Shown here: piece after piece, positions 52,629-60,259 of the stretch | Numbering within the stretch: the first letter of the stretch is position 1 | Layout: every line of letters starts with the position of its first letter | Assembly (NCBI GenBank): GCA_051201605.1 | Contig: CP179201.1 | Location: forward strand, 2,914,001-2,978,000 | DNA: 64,000 nucleotides | DNA from: CABZJG01 sp902512685 | GTDB taxonomy: Bacteria > Pseudomonadota > Alphaproteobacteria > Rhodobacterales > Rhodobacteraceae | Direction: 5' to 3' | The notes under the pieces: generated by a model | The model's database searches: none | What the model was told of the DNA's origin: nothing | The model's input: only the letters and a program-made list of their open reading frames with translations | Translations under genes and position numbers: made by a program

Positions 52629-53015
52629 ATGAACAAACAGGGCCAGATTGATCTTGTGACACGATACTTTGCAGCGGTGGACGGCGAAGACATTGATGCG
52701 CTGCTGTCCACGCTGACGCATGATTGTGTGTTTACCGTCGAAACCCACGGTGTCCGCCTTGAGGGGCTCGGCGAAATCACGGGCATGTTCCGCAGGCTCT
52801 GGGACAGCCATGCCGCCGTGCTCCATCACAAATTCACCTTTGTGCCTGATTCGGATGGAAACCGCATCGCCGCACGGTTCACGGTCGATAATACCGAACA
52901 CGATGGCTCTCATACATATAAATCCAACTGTAATTTCTTTGAAATTTCGGGGGACCGCTTTTCAGCTGTTGCGGTTTATATGACAGGCTTAAACACACTT
53001 GATGCGGTCACATGA
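52629..53015 (+). CDS. NTF2-like (SnoaL-type) protein
   Basis: This 128-residue alpha+beta barrel protein of the NTF2/SnoaL superfamily starts at MNKQGQIDLVTRYFAAVDGE with AGGAG upstream. It has LLSTLTHDCVFTVETHG, the pocket strand VLHHKFTFVPDSDG and a C-terminal FSAVAVYMTG strand. Such proteins are small-molecule isomerases, cyclases or binding subunits. It is divergent from the isochorismatase operon, shares the operator region with it, and overlaps the start of its paralogue by four bases. Confidence 0.78.
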   Translation: MNKQGQIDLVTRYFAAVDGEDIDALLSTLTHDCVFTVETHGVRLEGLGEITGMFRRLWDSHAAVLHHKFTFVPDSDGNRIAARFTVDNTEHDGSHTYKSNCNFFEISGDRFSAVAVYMTGLNTLDAVT

Positions 53016-53368
53016 CCCGCGAGCAGATCGTTGCGATGTCTACGACCTATTTTGCGGCAGTCGATGCGATGGACGTGCAGTCGCTGCGCGATCTGTTGAC
53101 GCCAGATTGTGTTTTCATCATCGAAAGCCATGGCATTACCTATAACGGACGTGATGCAATCGTTGGCCTGTTTACCGCCCGCTGGAAAAATCCGGTTGCT
53201 ACGTCAAAACACGACATTTTTGCCCATGTGGCGGACAAGCAGACATACAGCGTCGCCAGCACCTTTAACGCGCGCTATTCTGGCCCAAACGCACCAGAGG
53301 CGAAATCAAACGCCAATGTGTTCAGCTTGCGCTAAGACCGCATCGCAAAAATCCAGGTCTATATGTAA
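53012..53368 (+). pseudogene. NTF2-like paralogue with in-frame stop codons at its end
   Basis: The frame starts at 53012, overlapping the previous stop, and encodes 107 residues (STTYFAAVDAMDVQSLRDLL, CVFIIESHGITYNGRDAIVG) up to a TAA at 53333. Reading on in the same frame gives DRIAKIQVYM and a second TAA at about 53366. This corresponds to the final FSAVAVYMTG strand of the upstream paralogue. The last barrel strand is thus cut off by a nonsense change (GAA to TAA would explain it). The truncated protein may be misfolded, or work as a shortened partner of its neighbour. Confidence 0.65.
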
Positions 53369-53399
53369 GGCGAAACACCGTCCGCGCCTGACACAAGTT

Positions 53400-54074
53400 T
53401 TACGCCAACCGTTCCAAAACCTCGTCGGTGCTGCGCACTTTTCCGAACAAACGTTGGAAATTGCGCATCGTGTTGTGGTGCAGGTCTTCGTGGGTGGTGG
53501 CACAGGCATCTTCGACCATGGTCACGGCATAGCCGCGATCGGCGGCTTCCCGCGCTGTGGTTTCGACACACATGTTGGTAGACACGCCGGTCATAAAAAG
53601 CGACTCGCAGTCCAGCATACGCAGCAGATGATCAATTCCTGTCGATGCAAACGCCCCTATTGAGGTTTTGCGCACGATGTGATCAACCTTTTGCGGCTTC
53701 AACTCCTCAATGATCTCATGCGCCATAGTACCCTCGTAATTGTCCATGTCGCGAAACATCTCGCGCATGTGGGGGGGCGCGTCGCAGCAATTCTCCTGCC
53801 CTGCCCCAACGGTCACATAGACGATCTGACCCCCGGCGGCGCGCATTGCATCAATCAGTCTTCGGGTGTTTGGAATCACAGAACCGTGGATGCGGGCAAA
53901 GCGCCAGTCGGTTGTAGTCAAACCCTGTTCCTTCATACGTTTGGCAAGGGGGCCGTCACGGTGGCCTGTTGCGTATTGCATATCGACGATGATCAGCGCC
54001 GAACGTTTTGGATCTGTCGGACGGTCCTTGTTGTAGGCCTGCACGTAATCGGCGGTTTCGGGAAGATTGGTCAT
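53400..54074 (-). CDS. Isochorismatase-family amidohydrolase 2
   Basis: This 224-residue cysteine hydrolase has Asp31 in LIIVDMQYATGH, Lys136 in IVRKTSIGAF and the nucleophile Cys169 in TGVSTNMCVETTAREA, with the late TTHEDLHHNTMRNF typical of the family. It is the last gene of the deacetylase-AtuA-DUF4387 operon and overlaps atuA by four bases. It is probably an amidase for an open-chain amide or carbamoyl intermediate. Confidence 0.9.
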   Translation of the reverse strand: MTNLPETADYVQAYNKDRPTDPKRSALIIVDMQYATGHRDGPLAKRMKEQGLTTTDWRFARIHGSVIPNTRRLIDAMRAAGGQIVYVTVGAGQENCCDAPPHMREMFRDMDNYEGTMAHEIIEELKPQKVDHIVRKTSIGAFASTGIDHLLRMLDCESLFMTGVSTNMCVETTAREAADRGYAVTMVEDACATTHEDLHHNTMRNFQRLFGKVRSTDEVLERLA

Positions 54075-55474
54075 GTATGATCTCCGATGGTTTCAATGGA
54101 CACAGGGAACAACGTGCTCAACGCGCTCCAGCTGTCGATTTCAAGAATGTGGTAGACGGAAAAGGCATAGGCATCACCCGCATCGAGTTCGGCAGGCGTG
54201 ATCGGAAAGGCAAGGTTGCCTCCTGTCGCCCGACGACCCTCAAAACCGAAATGCAGCAGTTGCTGACGTAAGGCGGCCAAGACCAGTTTCGCGGTATCGG
54301 CATCGGGTGCTACGCATTCACAAAGCAGGAAAACCTCACGTGGAAGCGAGTCGGGCATGTCGGCCCAATCGGTCACACCATCGATCCCGTATCGGCGTGC
54401 GTGCAGCGTCCAATCCTGCTGAGCCAGCAAGCCGCGCACGACATCTTCGACGTCCCGCAGGATATCGGCGCTGGCGGCAATGAACCCAGGATCGGCGACA
54501 CCGGCCAGCAAAACAGCACGTGCGCCCAAGCGACGTGAGCCTTCAATTTTGACGGACGGCTGCTTGGCGGGCTGCCAGCGTGCACCCGTCACTTTTACGC
54601 GGCGGTCGTCCACCGCGACATATTGTGCGGCATCCAGATGCACGGCGCCTTCGGGTTCGTGTATCACAAAAGGATCGGCTTGTTCGTAAAGCGCATGGGC
54701 GGCGACCGACACGGGCGTTGCGGCACGCGCCAGATTCATGCTTTCAAGAATGAAACCATCCCCCTGCAAGGTGGCCAACATCGCATCGCGCCCTCCCGGA
54801 TCGCAGCACAGCGATGTGCATTCCAAAATCTTGCTCATGTGAATTGCAGGGCCAATCGGATAGCCAAGCATCGCAGGCACAACTGCAAAAGGTGCAGTGT
54901 CACATGCCCGCCCCGCCACGATCACATCGGCGCCACCTTCAAGGGCGCGGCGAAACGGTTCCATCCCTGCCTGCCCGACAATCGCGCCCGTCTGCGAAAG
55001 CCCGTCCGCATCAAGATCAAGCGCACCAATCGGTCGCAGCCGCCCCCCCGTCAAGGCCGCCCCAACATCCCCTTTCGGCACCTCGGACCGAAGCACGCCA
55101 AGTTGGAAGGACAACGCGTCTTCGCGAGCGATCTCGCGCAATATATCAAGGACACGATCAAGATGCGCGTTCGCACCGGCTGTACCCGCACTTCCAATCA
55201 GCAACGGCACATCCAACGCAAGTGCCGCACCCAAGACAAGCCGCAGATCAGACCGCACAAGCGTTTCGGGTGCTGCAATCTTGCCAGACCCGAGATAGAC
55301 AGGGCCCGGATCAACAGACCCCATATCGGCAGCGATGACATGCGGTTTGCGTTTAAGGCCACGCACAAAACTCTCTTGCGGAATGCCAAACCCAAGTTGG
55401 CCGGATGCCGAAAGAACGCGCAATTCATGATCCGTGCCGCTCCAACTTTGTCGCAAACGTTTAAATGCGCTCAT
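54071..55474 (-). CDS. AtuA-family (DUF1446) protein
   Basis: This 467-residue protein has the AtuA/DUF1446 blocks VIAADMGSVDPGPVYLGSG, PLLIGSAGTAGANAHLDRV, GADVIVAGRACDTAPFAVVP, GPAIHMSKILECTSLCCDPG and RRLGARAVLLAGVADPGFI. AtuA was named from acyclic terpene utilisation, but its biochemical role is not firmly known. It is regularly paired with DUF4387, as here, where the two overlap by four bases. In this cluster the pair accompanies amidohydrolases rather than terpene genes, so its general role may be in handling a branched carboxylic intermediate. Confidence 0.87.
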   Translation of the reverse strand: MSAFKRLRQSWSGTDHELRVLSASGQLGFGIPQESFVRGLKRKPHVIAADMGSVDPGPVYLGSGKIAAPETLVRSDLRLVLGAALALDVPLLIGSAGTAGANAHLDRVLDILREIAREDALSFQLGVLRSEVPKGDVGAALTGGRLRPIGALDLDADGLSQTGAIVGQAGMEPFRRALEGGADVIVAGRACDTAPFAVVPAMLGYPIGPAIHMSKILECTSLCCDPGGRDAMLATLQGDGFILESMNLARAATPVSVAAHALYEQADPFVIHEPEGAVHLDAAQYVAVDDRRVKVTGARWQPAKQPSVKIEGSRRLGARAVLLAGVADPGFIAASADILRDVEDVVRGLLAQQDWTLHARRYGIDGVTDWADMPDSLPREVFLLCECVAPDADTAKLVLAALRQQLLHFGFEGRRATGGNLAFPITPAELDAGDAYAFSVYHILEIDSWSALSTLFPVSIETIGDHT

Positions 55475-55770
55475 ACCATGACGTCCAGCAATGGCCCGTG
55501 TTGTTGCGCGCCGTAAATGTCGCGATCCCCCGGTGCCCCCGCCACCTGCGGTCTATCCATCACGATTTTCAGCGCGAATGCAGGTAAATAGGCCGTGACG
55601 GTGACTGCACCTATGTCACGCCCAAAAGCACGCGCAACCTCGTTTGCATCCAAAGCTGCAACACCCCGTCTGAACCCCGCCTCATTATCAAACAAGACAT
55701 CAAGGGTCAATTTTGTGGGACCTGCATTCTTGGAACGAATGACACGCGCAACATCTTTCAAAGGATCCAT
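55471..55770 (-). CDS. DUF4387 family protein
   Basis: This 99-residue protein starts MDPLKDVARVIRSKNAGPTK, two bases after the deacetylase-fold gene stop. It has the DUF4387 pattern: RSKNAGPTKLTLDVLFDNE, the VTVTAYLPAFALKIVMDRP strand and GDRDIYGAQQHGPLLDV at the end. It is nearly always encoded next to AtuA; the two may form one enzyme. Function is not established. A longer upstream start would overlap the preceding gene and is rejected. Confidence 0.85.
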   Translation of the reverse strand: MDPLKDVARVIRSKNAGPTKLTLDVLFDNEAGFRRGVAALDANEVARAFGRDIGAVTVTAYLPAFALKIVMDRPQVAGAPGDRDIYGAQQHGPLLDVMV

Positions 55771-55772
55771 CG

Positions 55773-56669
55773 TCACCCTTCCCAAGTGTCTCGCGCGTGG
55801 GCAGCGATCCCTCCAGCGGTGGTTTTCCAAATTCCGTCAACAGAATTCAGCCGATCCAATGCAGCACGCAAATATTTAACGCGGTGCGGCTGTCCGATGA
55901 CCCACGGGTGCAAGGACAGGATGAAAGACCGCCCGCCTTCCGCTGCAAGCACCTCTGCTGCCTCGCCGACGAGATCAGGATAGCGTTCATTGGGCACTTT
56001 GCGCAGCCACAGCGCAGTCACATCGTCCCATTCCATCTGGTTGGGGATCGACACAAGCGGCGGAGTTGTTTTCATTGGGTAAGGTTGGTCATCATTCGGC
56101 CAATCCAGAACGTATCGATAGCCCGCCTCTGCCAACAACTGGGGCGTTCTGGGGCTTTCTCCGCTGTCCGGGCCAAGCCAGCCGTCGGGCTGGTAGCCCA
56201 GTGCCAATTTAAACGTATCGGTCGTGCGGGAAATGACCGCGCGTTCTTCATCTTCGCTCATCGTAGACGAAAGCATCTGGGTTTGCTTTTCACCATGGGC
56301 GATAAATTCACAACCGCGGCCTTGTAACGCTTGGACCAACTCTGGATAGCGCACCAAAGCCGCTGCATTCGCAGCAACGGTGATGTTAAAGTCAAAAGCA
56401 TCCAACGTCTTAAGCACCCGAAATATGCCAACACGGTTGCCATATTCACGCTGTGTAAAGGGGCGGTATTCGGGGTAGTAGAACCCGTATTCTCCGGTAA
56501 AGCGGTTATCGCGCACGGATCCTTCGGGGGGCTGCAACTCCCAATATTCCAAGTGCAACAGGACAGTCATTGCCATGCGCGCCCCGTCCGGCCACGACAT
56601 TGACCCGCGTGTCGGCATCGCCAAAAAATCATACAGGTCGTGATCCATGCCTTTGCTTGGAATAGTCAT
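55773..56669 (-). CDS. Deacetylase-fold amidohydrolase, type A, copy 2
   Basis: This 298-residue paralogue of the protein at 43096 starts MTIPSKGMDHDLYDFLAMP; its ATG overlaps the preceding stop by one base. Shared blocks with copy 1 are LEYWELQPPEGSVRDNRFTG, EYGNRVGIFRVLKTLD, CEFIAHGEKQTQMLS, DGWLGPDSGESPRTPQLLAE and LDWPNDDQPYPM. As in copy 1, the classical TFDDG/HxxxH metal site is absent. It follows a type B gene, so the A-B pair is duplicated as a unit. Confidence 0.82.
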   Translation of the reverse strand: MTIPSKGMDHDLYDFLAMPTRGSMSWPDGARMAMTVLLHLEYWELQPPEGSVRDNRFTGEYGFYYPEYRPFTQREYGNRVGIFRVLKTLDAFDFNITVAANAAALVRYPELVQALQGRGCEFIAHGEKQTQMLSSTMSEDEERAVISRTTDTFKLALGYQPDGWLGPDSGESPRTPQLLAEAGYRYVLDWPNDDQPYPMKTTPPLVSIPNQMEWDDVTALWLRKVPNERYPDLVGEAAEVLAAEGGRSFILSLHPWVIGQPHRVKYLRAALDRLNSVDGIWKTTAGGIAAHARDTWEG

Positions 56670-57580
56670 CAACGCTCCCTCGCACGGTGCCATGCAACGT
56701 GATCCTGACATTCGGCTAGATACCAATCGGCGATCTCCTCTCCCGTGGCCATCCAGACACCGTCATGGCCCATGATGTAATCCAGCAGACCCTTAAGGTG
56801 CAGGATCCGGTGCGGTTGGCCCATTATGTAAGGGTGCAGCGCAAGGCACAGAACCTGACCGCCCTCTTCGTAAAGCGTATCGAACGCGTCCCGTGACACC
56901 GACGCGTAATCGGCCGCCTCATATTGTTGGCGATGCAGGATCGAGTCGTTGTAATCCATGGAATAGGGCAATGTGATCAAGCTGCCGCTGCGCACCCGTA
57001 ACGGCACTGGCTGGTCGTCATGGTGCCAATCGGAATAATAGGTAATGCCCGCCTCGGCGATCAAATCGGGCGTGTTCATCGTGTAAGACGCAGCCGGAGA
57101 GAACCAACCGCGCAGCTGACGACCCGTCAGGTCGCCATAAAGCTGTGTGCATTCGGCAATGGCTGTACGTTCTTCACCCTCGGGCATATCCCAATGATAG
57201 CGGGTGTTGTACATGCCGTGGCATAGGATCGACCAGCGTCGCTCTTCCATAGCTTTAAATATCTCTGGATAGTGCACCCAATTGGCCATCGACAGCGATA
57301 CCGTCGCACGAATGTCCAAACTGTCGAATAGATCAAACATCCGCCAAATGCCGACGCGGTTGCCATAATCGCGCAAGCCATATCCGATTACATCAGGGTG
57401 CGGCATGCGCGGCCAAGGGTCCCGACGGTTGGAGGGGCGCGGCAGATATTCGTAGTGCTCGACATTGGGCACGACATAAACAGCAATCCGTGCCTCATTT
57501 GGCCAACGCAGCAAGGGTCGTGTGGGCATCGGAGAAAACGGCGCGCGATCTGCTGGATCAAAATCAAAGTCTGGCAACAT
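56669..57580 (-). CDS. Deacetylase-fold amidohydrolase, type B, copy 2
   Basis: This 303-residue paralogue of the protein at 44004 starts MLPDFDFDPADRAPFSPMP. Shared blocks are VYVVPNVEHYEYLP, WPRMPHPDVIGYGLRDYGNR, LCHGMYNTRYHWDMPEGEER, LRGWFSPAASYTMNTPDLIA and VLCLALHPYIMGQPHRI. It leads the operon with type A copy 2, DUF4387, AtuA and isochorismatase 2. The operator-like element ACTGTTTACAGTTGACA lies about 20 bp upstream. A longer upstream extension without family similarity was rejected. Confidence 0.83.
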   Translation of the reverse strand: MLPDFDFDPADRAPFSPMPTRPLLRWPNEARIAVYVVPNVEHYEYLPRPSNRRDPWPRMPHPDVIGYGLRDYGNRVGIWRMFDLFDSLDIRATVSLSMANWVHYPEIFKAMEERRWSILCHGMYNTRYHWDMPEGEERTAIAECTQLYGDLTGRQLRGWFSPAASYTMNTPDLIAEAGITYYSDWHHDDQPVPLRVRSGSLITLPYSMDYNDSILHRQQYEAADYASVSRDAFDTLYEEGGQVLCLALHPYIMGQPHRILHLKGLLDYIMGHDGVWMATGEEIADWYLAECQDHVAWHRARER

Positions 57581-57597
57581 CTGAAATCTGCCTTTAA

Positions 57598-57614
57598 ACT
57601 GTTTACAGTTGACA
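57598..57614. promoter_or_regulatory. Operator-like palindrome, site 2 of the right-hand cluster
   Basis: ACTGTTTACAGTTGACA matches the site at 52507 at 14 of 17 positions, and also lies between divergent genes (the type B operon and the MFS gene). It is probably bound by the same regulator. Confidence 0.62.
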
Positions 57615-57702
57615 ATACAGAAGTCATTTATTGAAACAAGCCTGCATTTAGACCGGAGCCGCAGCGAAAGCTGTTCACAGACTTTATGACCGTATCGCAA
57701 AG

Positions 57703-58935
57703 ATGATATCTCGATCGCCAAATGACGCCATTTCGCCACCCTCCCATGAGAGATGGTTCATATTGGCAGGGGTCTGGCTGGTCTATTTCTGTTTCGGGAT
57801 CGTCATGGTTTCAATGGCGCCACTTGTAACTCCGATCAGCAAAGACCTTGAAATCAGCAATTCGACCATGGGTCTTATCCTCGGCGCTTGGCCGCTAACA
57901 TATATTGTCGCCGCCCTCCCCGCGGGCATACTGCTAGACCGCTTCGGTGCGCGTAGCATGTTGTTCCTTGCCGCATTTATCATAGCAATGTCGGCATTGG
58001 CGCGCAGTTTGGCGACGACACCCGAACAGATGCTGCTTGCCGTAGCGATGTTCGGCTTTGGCGGACCGTTGATATCGGTCGGCGCACCCAAAGTCATCGC
58101 GGGGCTGTTTGAAGGTCTGGCCCGCGCGACCGCCATGGGTGTCTATGTCACAGGGCCCTACATCGGCGGACTAATTGCACTGTCCCTGACCAATAGCGTT
58201 CTTATGGGCCTGGTAGACGGAAACTGGCGTGGGGTAATGCTGGTTTTTTCCGGCTTTACGTTTTTGGGCGGGCTAATATGGCTCTTATTATCGACAATCG
58301 GTGACATAAAAGCGGATACCGAGACAGGCGGCAAGAAATTCAATCTCGCCGCTTTTGCCGACCTTGTCAGACTACGCACTGTCCGTCTGATATTGGCTAT
58401 GGCCATCGGTATTTTCTTTATCAACCATGCTTTGAACAACTGGCTTCCTGAAATTCTGATCAACCGCGGGCTGGATGCCGTTGCAGCCGGGTATTGGGCC
58501 TCAATACCGGCCATCGTCGGTATCGTTGGCGCACTGGTCGTGCCGCGGCTTGCCATCCCTGAACATCGCTTGCTGGTGATGGCCGCCCTGTTCGTTGCCA
58601 CCCTTTTGGCCAGTCTCATGTTGCAGGGAACCCCGGGCCCGGTCATGTTCTTGGGCTTGATCCTGCAAGGGATAGCGCGCGGATCAATGATGACAGTGGC
58701 GATCCTGATCCTGATGGAAGCGCCGAGCGTGCCCAAGGAGCGCCTTGGACTTGCCGGTGGATTATTCTTTACCGTGGCCGAGGTTGGCGGTGTGCTTGGC
58801 CCACTTTCGTTTGGCATTCTCTCGGACTTCAGCGGCAATTTTGTTCTGCCACTCGCATCGATCACAGTCGTCAGCGTGACGTTGTTGCTGGTGCTGCTTG
58901 CACTTCGCGCTACGCCAGGGGCCATAGCACGATAG
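57703..58935 (+). CDS. Major facilitator superfamily transporter
   Basis: This 410-residue membrane protein has about twelve segments. The MFS motif between TM2 and TM3 is visible as GILLDRFGARSMLFL, and PAIVGIVGALVVPRL and GLAGGLFFTVAEVGGVLGP appear in the second half. It resembles the cyanate/nitrate-type (CynX/NarK-like) group of small-anion carriers, but the substrate cannot be fixed. It is divergent from the deacetylase-fold/AtuA operon and shares its operator region, so it probably imports the substrate of that operon. Confidence 0.85.
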   Translation: MISRSPNDAISPPSHERWFILAGVWLVYFCFGIVMVSMAPLVTPISKDLEISNSTMGLILGAWPLTYIVAALPAGILLDRFGARSMLFLAAFIIAMSALARSLATTPEQMLLAVAMFGFGGPLISVGAPKVIAGLFEGLARATAMGVYVTGPYIGGLIALSLTNSVLMGLVDGNWRGVMLVFSGFTFLGGLIWLLLSTIGDIKADTETGGKKFNLAAFADLVRLRTVRLILAMAIGIFFINHALNNWLPEILINRGLDAVAAGYWASIPAIVGIVGALVVPRLAIPEHRLLVMAALFVATLLASLMLQGTPGPVMFLGLILQGIARGSMMTVAILILMEAPSVPKERLGLAGGLFFTVAEVGGVLGPLSFGILSDFSGNFVLPLASITVVSVTLLLVLLALRATPGAIAR

Positions 58936-59495
58936 CGATAAAATCTGTCCCAGGCTGTCCATCCTTGGGTTAAGAAAACTAACCGGCCAGACCTTTCAAA
59001 TTTCGAAGTCCGCACCACGAAGCTATTGACACTGGGACAGCTTTTCGCGAGCGTGATGCCCTTCTTAGTGATAAATTTAGTGGCCCTTTGCCTCTTGATC
59101 GCATTCCCAACCATTGTAACATTCCTGCCTGATTTAATGCATTAACACGTTACTATACGCAGGAAATATTCGTGTCAGTGTCGCAATCTAATTTGTTTAA
59201 AAGGGCCTTAGATACAGGCGTCATTGCCATCAGCTTGGTTCTTTAAGGTGCAGTAGTTCTCCAACGGAGGTAAGAATTTCATTAAACGATCGATTACATT
59301 TCTCGTTGGCCAATAACAAGCAACACACCCGCAAAATAATGATCAAATCAACGCGCAAGATGCAGTATTTCCTTGTTTATCCACCTCTACAACATGAATC
59401 AGTCCATTATGCCTCCTCATTTAGCCGATGTTAAGGCTACAAGACACGTAATCTCACGCCTCAACGGGTGGACCCCAACAAAAGGAATAGAAATC
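58936..59495. other. Intergenic region with a TRAP permease scar
   Basis: Apart from the DctM-like 3' remnant (58999-59145), no gene is seen between the MFS gene and the SDR. The stretch from 59146 to 59495 is AT-rich and should contain the SDR promoter; in-frame codons upstream of 59496 have no SDR similarity and no ribosome site. Confidence 0.5.
58999..59145 (+). pseudogene. C-terminal remnant of a TRAP large permease (DctM)
   Basis: The plus-strand frame ending in TAA at 59143-59145 encodes TLGQLFASVMPFLVINLVA followed by LCLLIAFPTIVTFLPDLMH. This aligns residue for residue with the end of the DctM protein at 32164 (EEVFAGVTPFLIMDFLTL, SMLIAFPSIVLFLPNLMN). The rest of the gene is gone. 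It shows that a TRAP transporter once belonged to this cluster and was lost, perhaps replaced by the MFS carrier next to it. Confidence 0.8.
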
Positions 59496-60254
59496 ATGGA
59501 TCTTAATCTCAACGGCAAAACCGCCCTCGTTACTGGGGCCTCTGCAGGCCTTGGTGTTGGGATTGCATGGATGCTCGCCCACGAGGGCTGCACTCTGGTT
59601 CTGACCGCACGGCGAAAAGACCGGCTGGATTCACTAGCTGATGAGATTGAGCAGAGGGGATACATCCGACCGAGCATCATCGTGCAAGACATTATGGCAA
59701 AAGGGGCCGCTGATGCCATCCACAGCGCCACCAGGGAGTCACATCAAAGGATTGATATTCTGATCAACAATGTCGGTAATTCACGGCCCATGACGGGCTT
59801 TGGTAGCGATGCAGAATGGGACGAGGCAATGCACCTAAATTTCGGTTTCGCGCGCCAGTTGACCCATGCTTTTTTGCCCGCGATGCAAACCGCAGGTTTC
59901 GGGCGTATCGTGAACATCACCGGCAGCGATGAACCTGTCGCGCTGAACGCTGGCGTGCCACCCAATGGCGCTGTGCACATTTGGGCCAAGGCCCTGTCGC
60001 GCGTTGTGGGGTCGGATGGGATCACCGTGAACAGCATCCCGCCTGGTCGTATTCATTCCGAACAGATTGATGAACGCCTGTTGCCTAGCAAAGAGGCACA
60101 GGAGGCGTGGGTCGCGGCAAACTGTCCTGTTGGATATATAGGCGAACCTGACGACCTTGCGGTTCTGGTGGCCTTTTTATGCTCGCCGCGGGCGCGGTAT
60201 ATCACCGGACAGGTCATTCATGTAGATGGCGGGGCGCGCCACGTCGCCCATTAG
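59496..60254 (+). CDS. Atypical SDR oxidoreductase lacking the catalytic tyrosine
   Basis: This 252-residue SDR starts at MDLNLNGKTA (AGGA upstream). It has the cofactor motif TGASAGLG, NNVGNS and Ser144 in NITGSDEP, but where YxxxK is expected it reads HIWAK: His161 replaces tyrosine while Lys165 is kept. The C-terminus (ITGQVIHVDGGARHV) is normal. Divergent SDR subfamilies without the tyrosine exist and may catalyse other reactions or bind ligand only. The gene is single on the plus strand and convergent with the flavoprotein at 60260, five bases away. Confidence 0.83.
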   Translation: MDLNLNGKTALVTGASAGLGVGIAWMLAHEGCTLVLTARRKDRLDSLADEIEQRGYIRPSIIVQDIMAKGAADAIHSATRESHQRIDILINNVGNSRPMTGFGSDAEWDEAMHLNFGFARQLTHAFLPAMQTAGFGRIVNITGSDEPVALNAGVPPNGAVHIWAKALSRVVGSDGITVNSIPPGRIHSEQIDERLLPSKEAQEAWVAANCPVGYIGEPDDLAVLVAFLCSPRARYITGQVIHVDGGARHVAH

Positions 60255-60259
60255 CGCCT

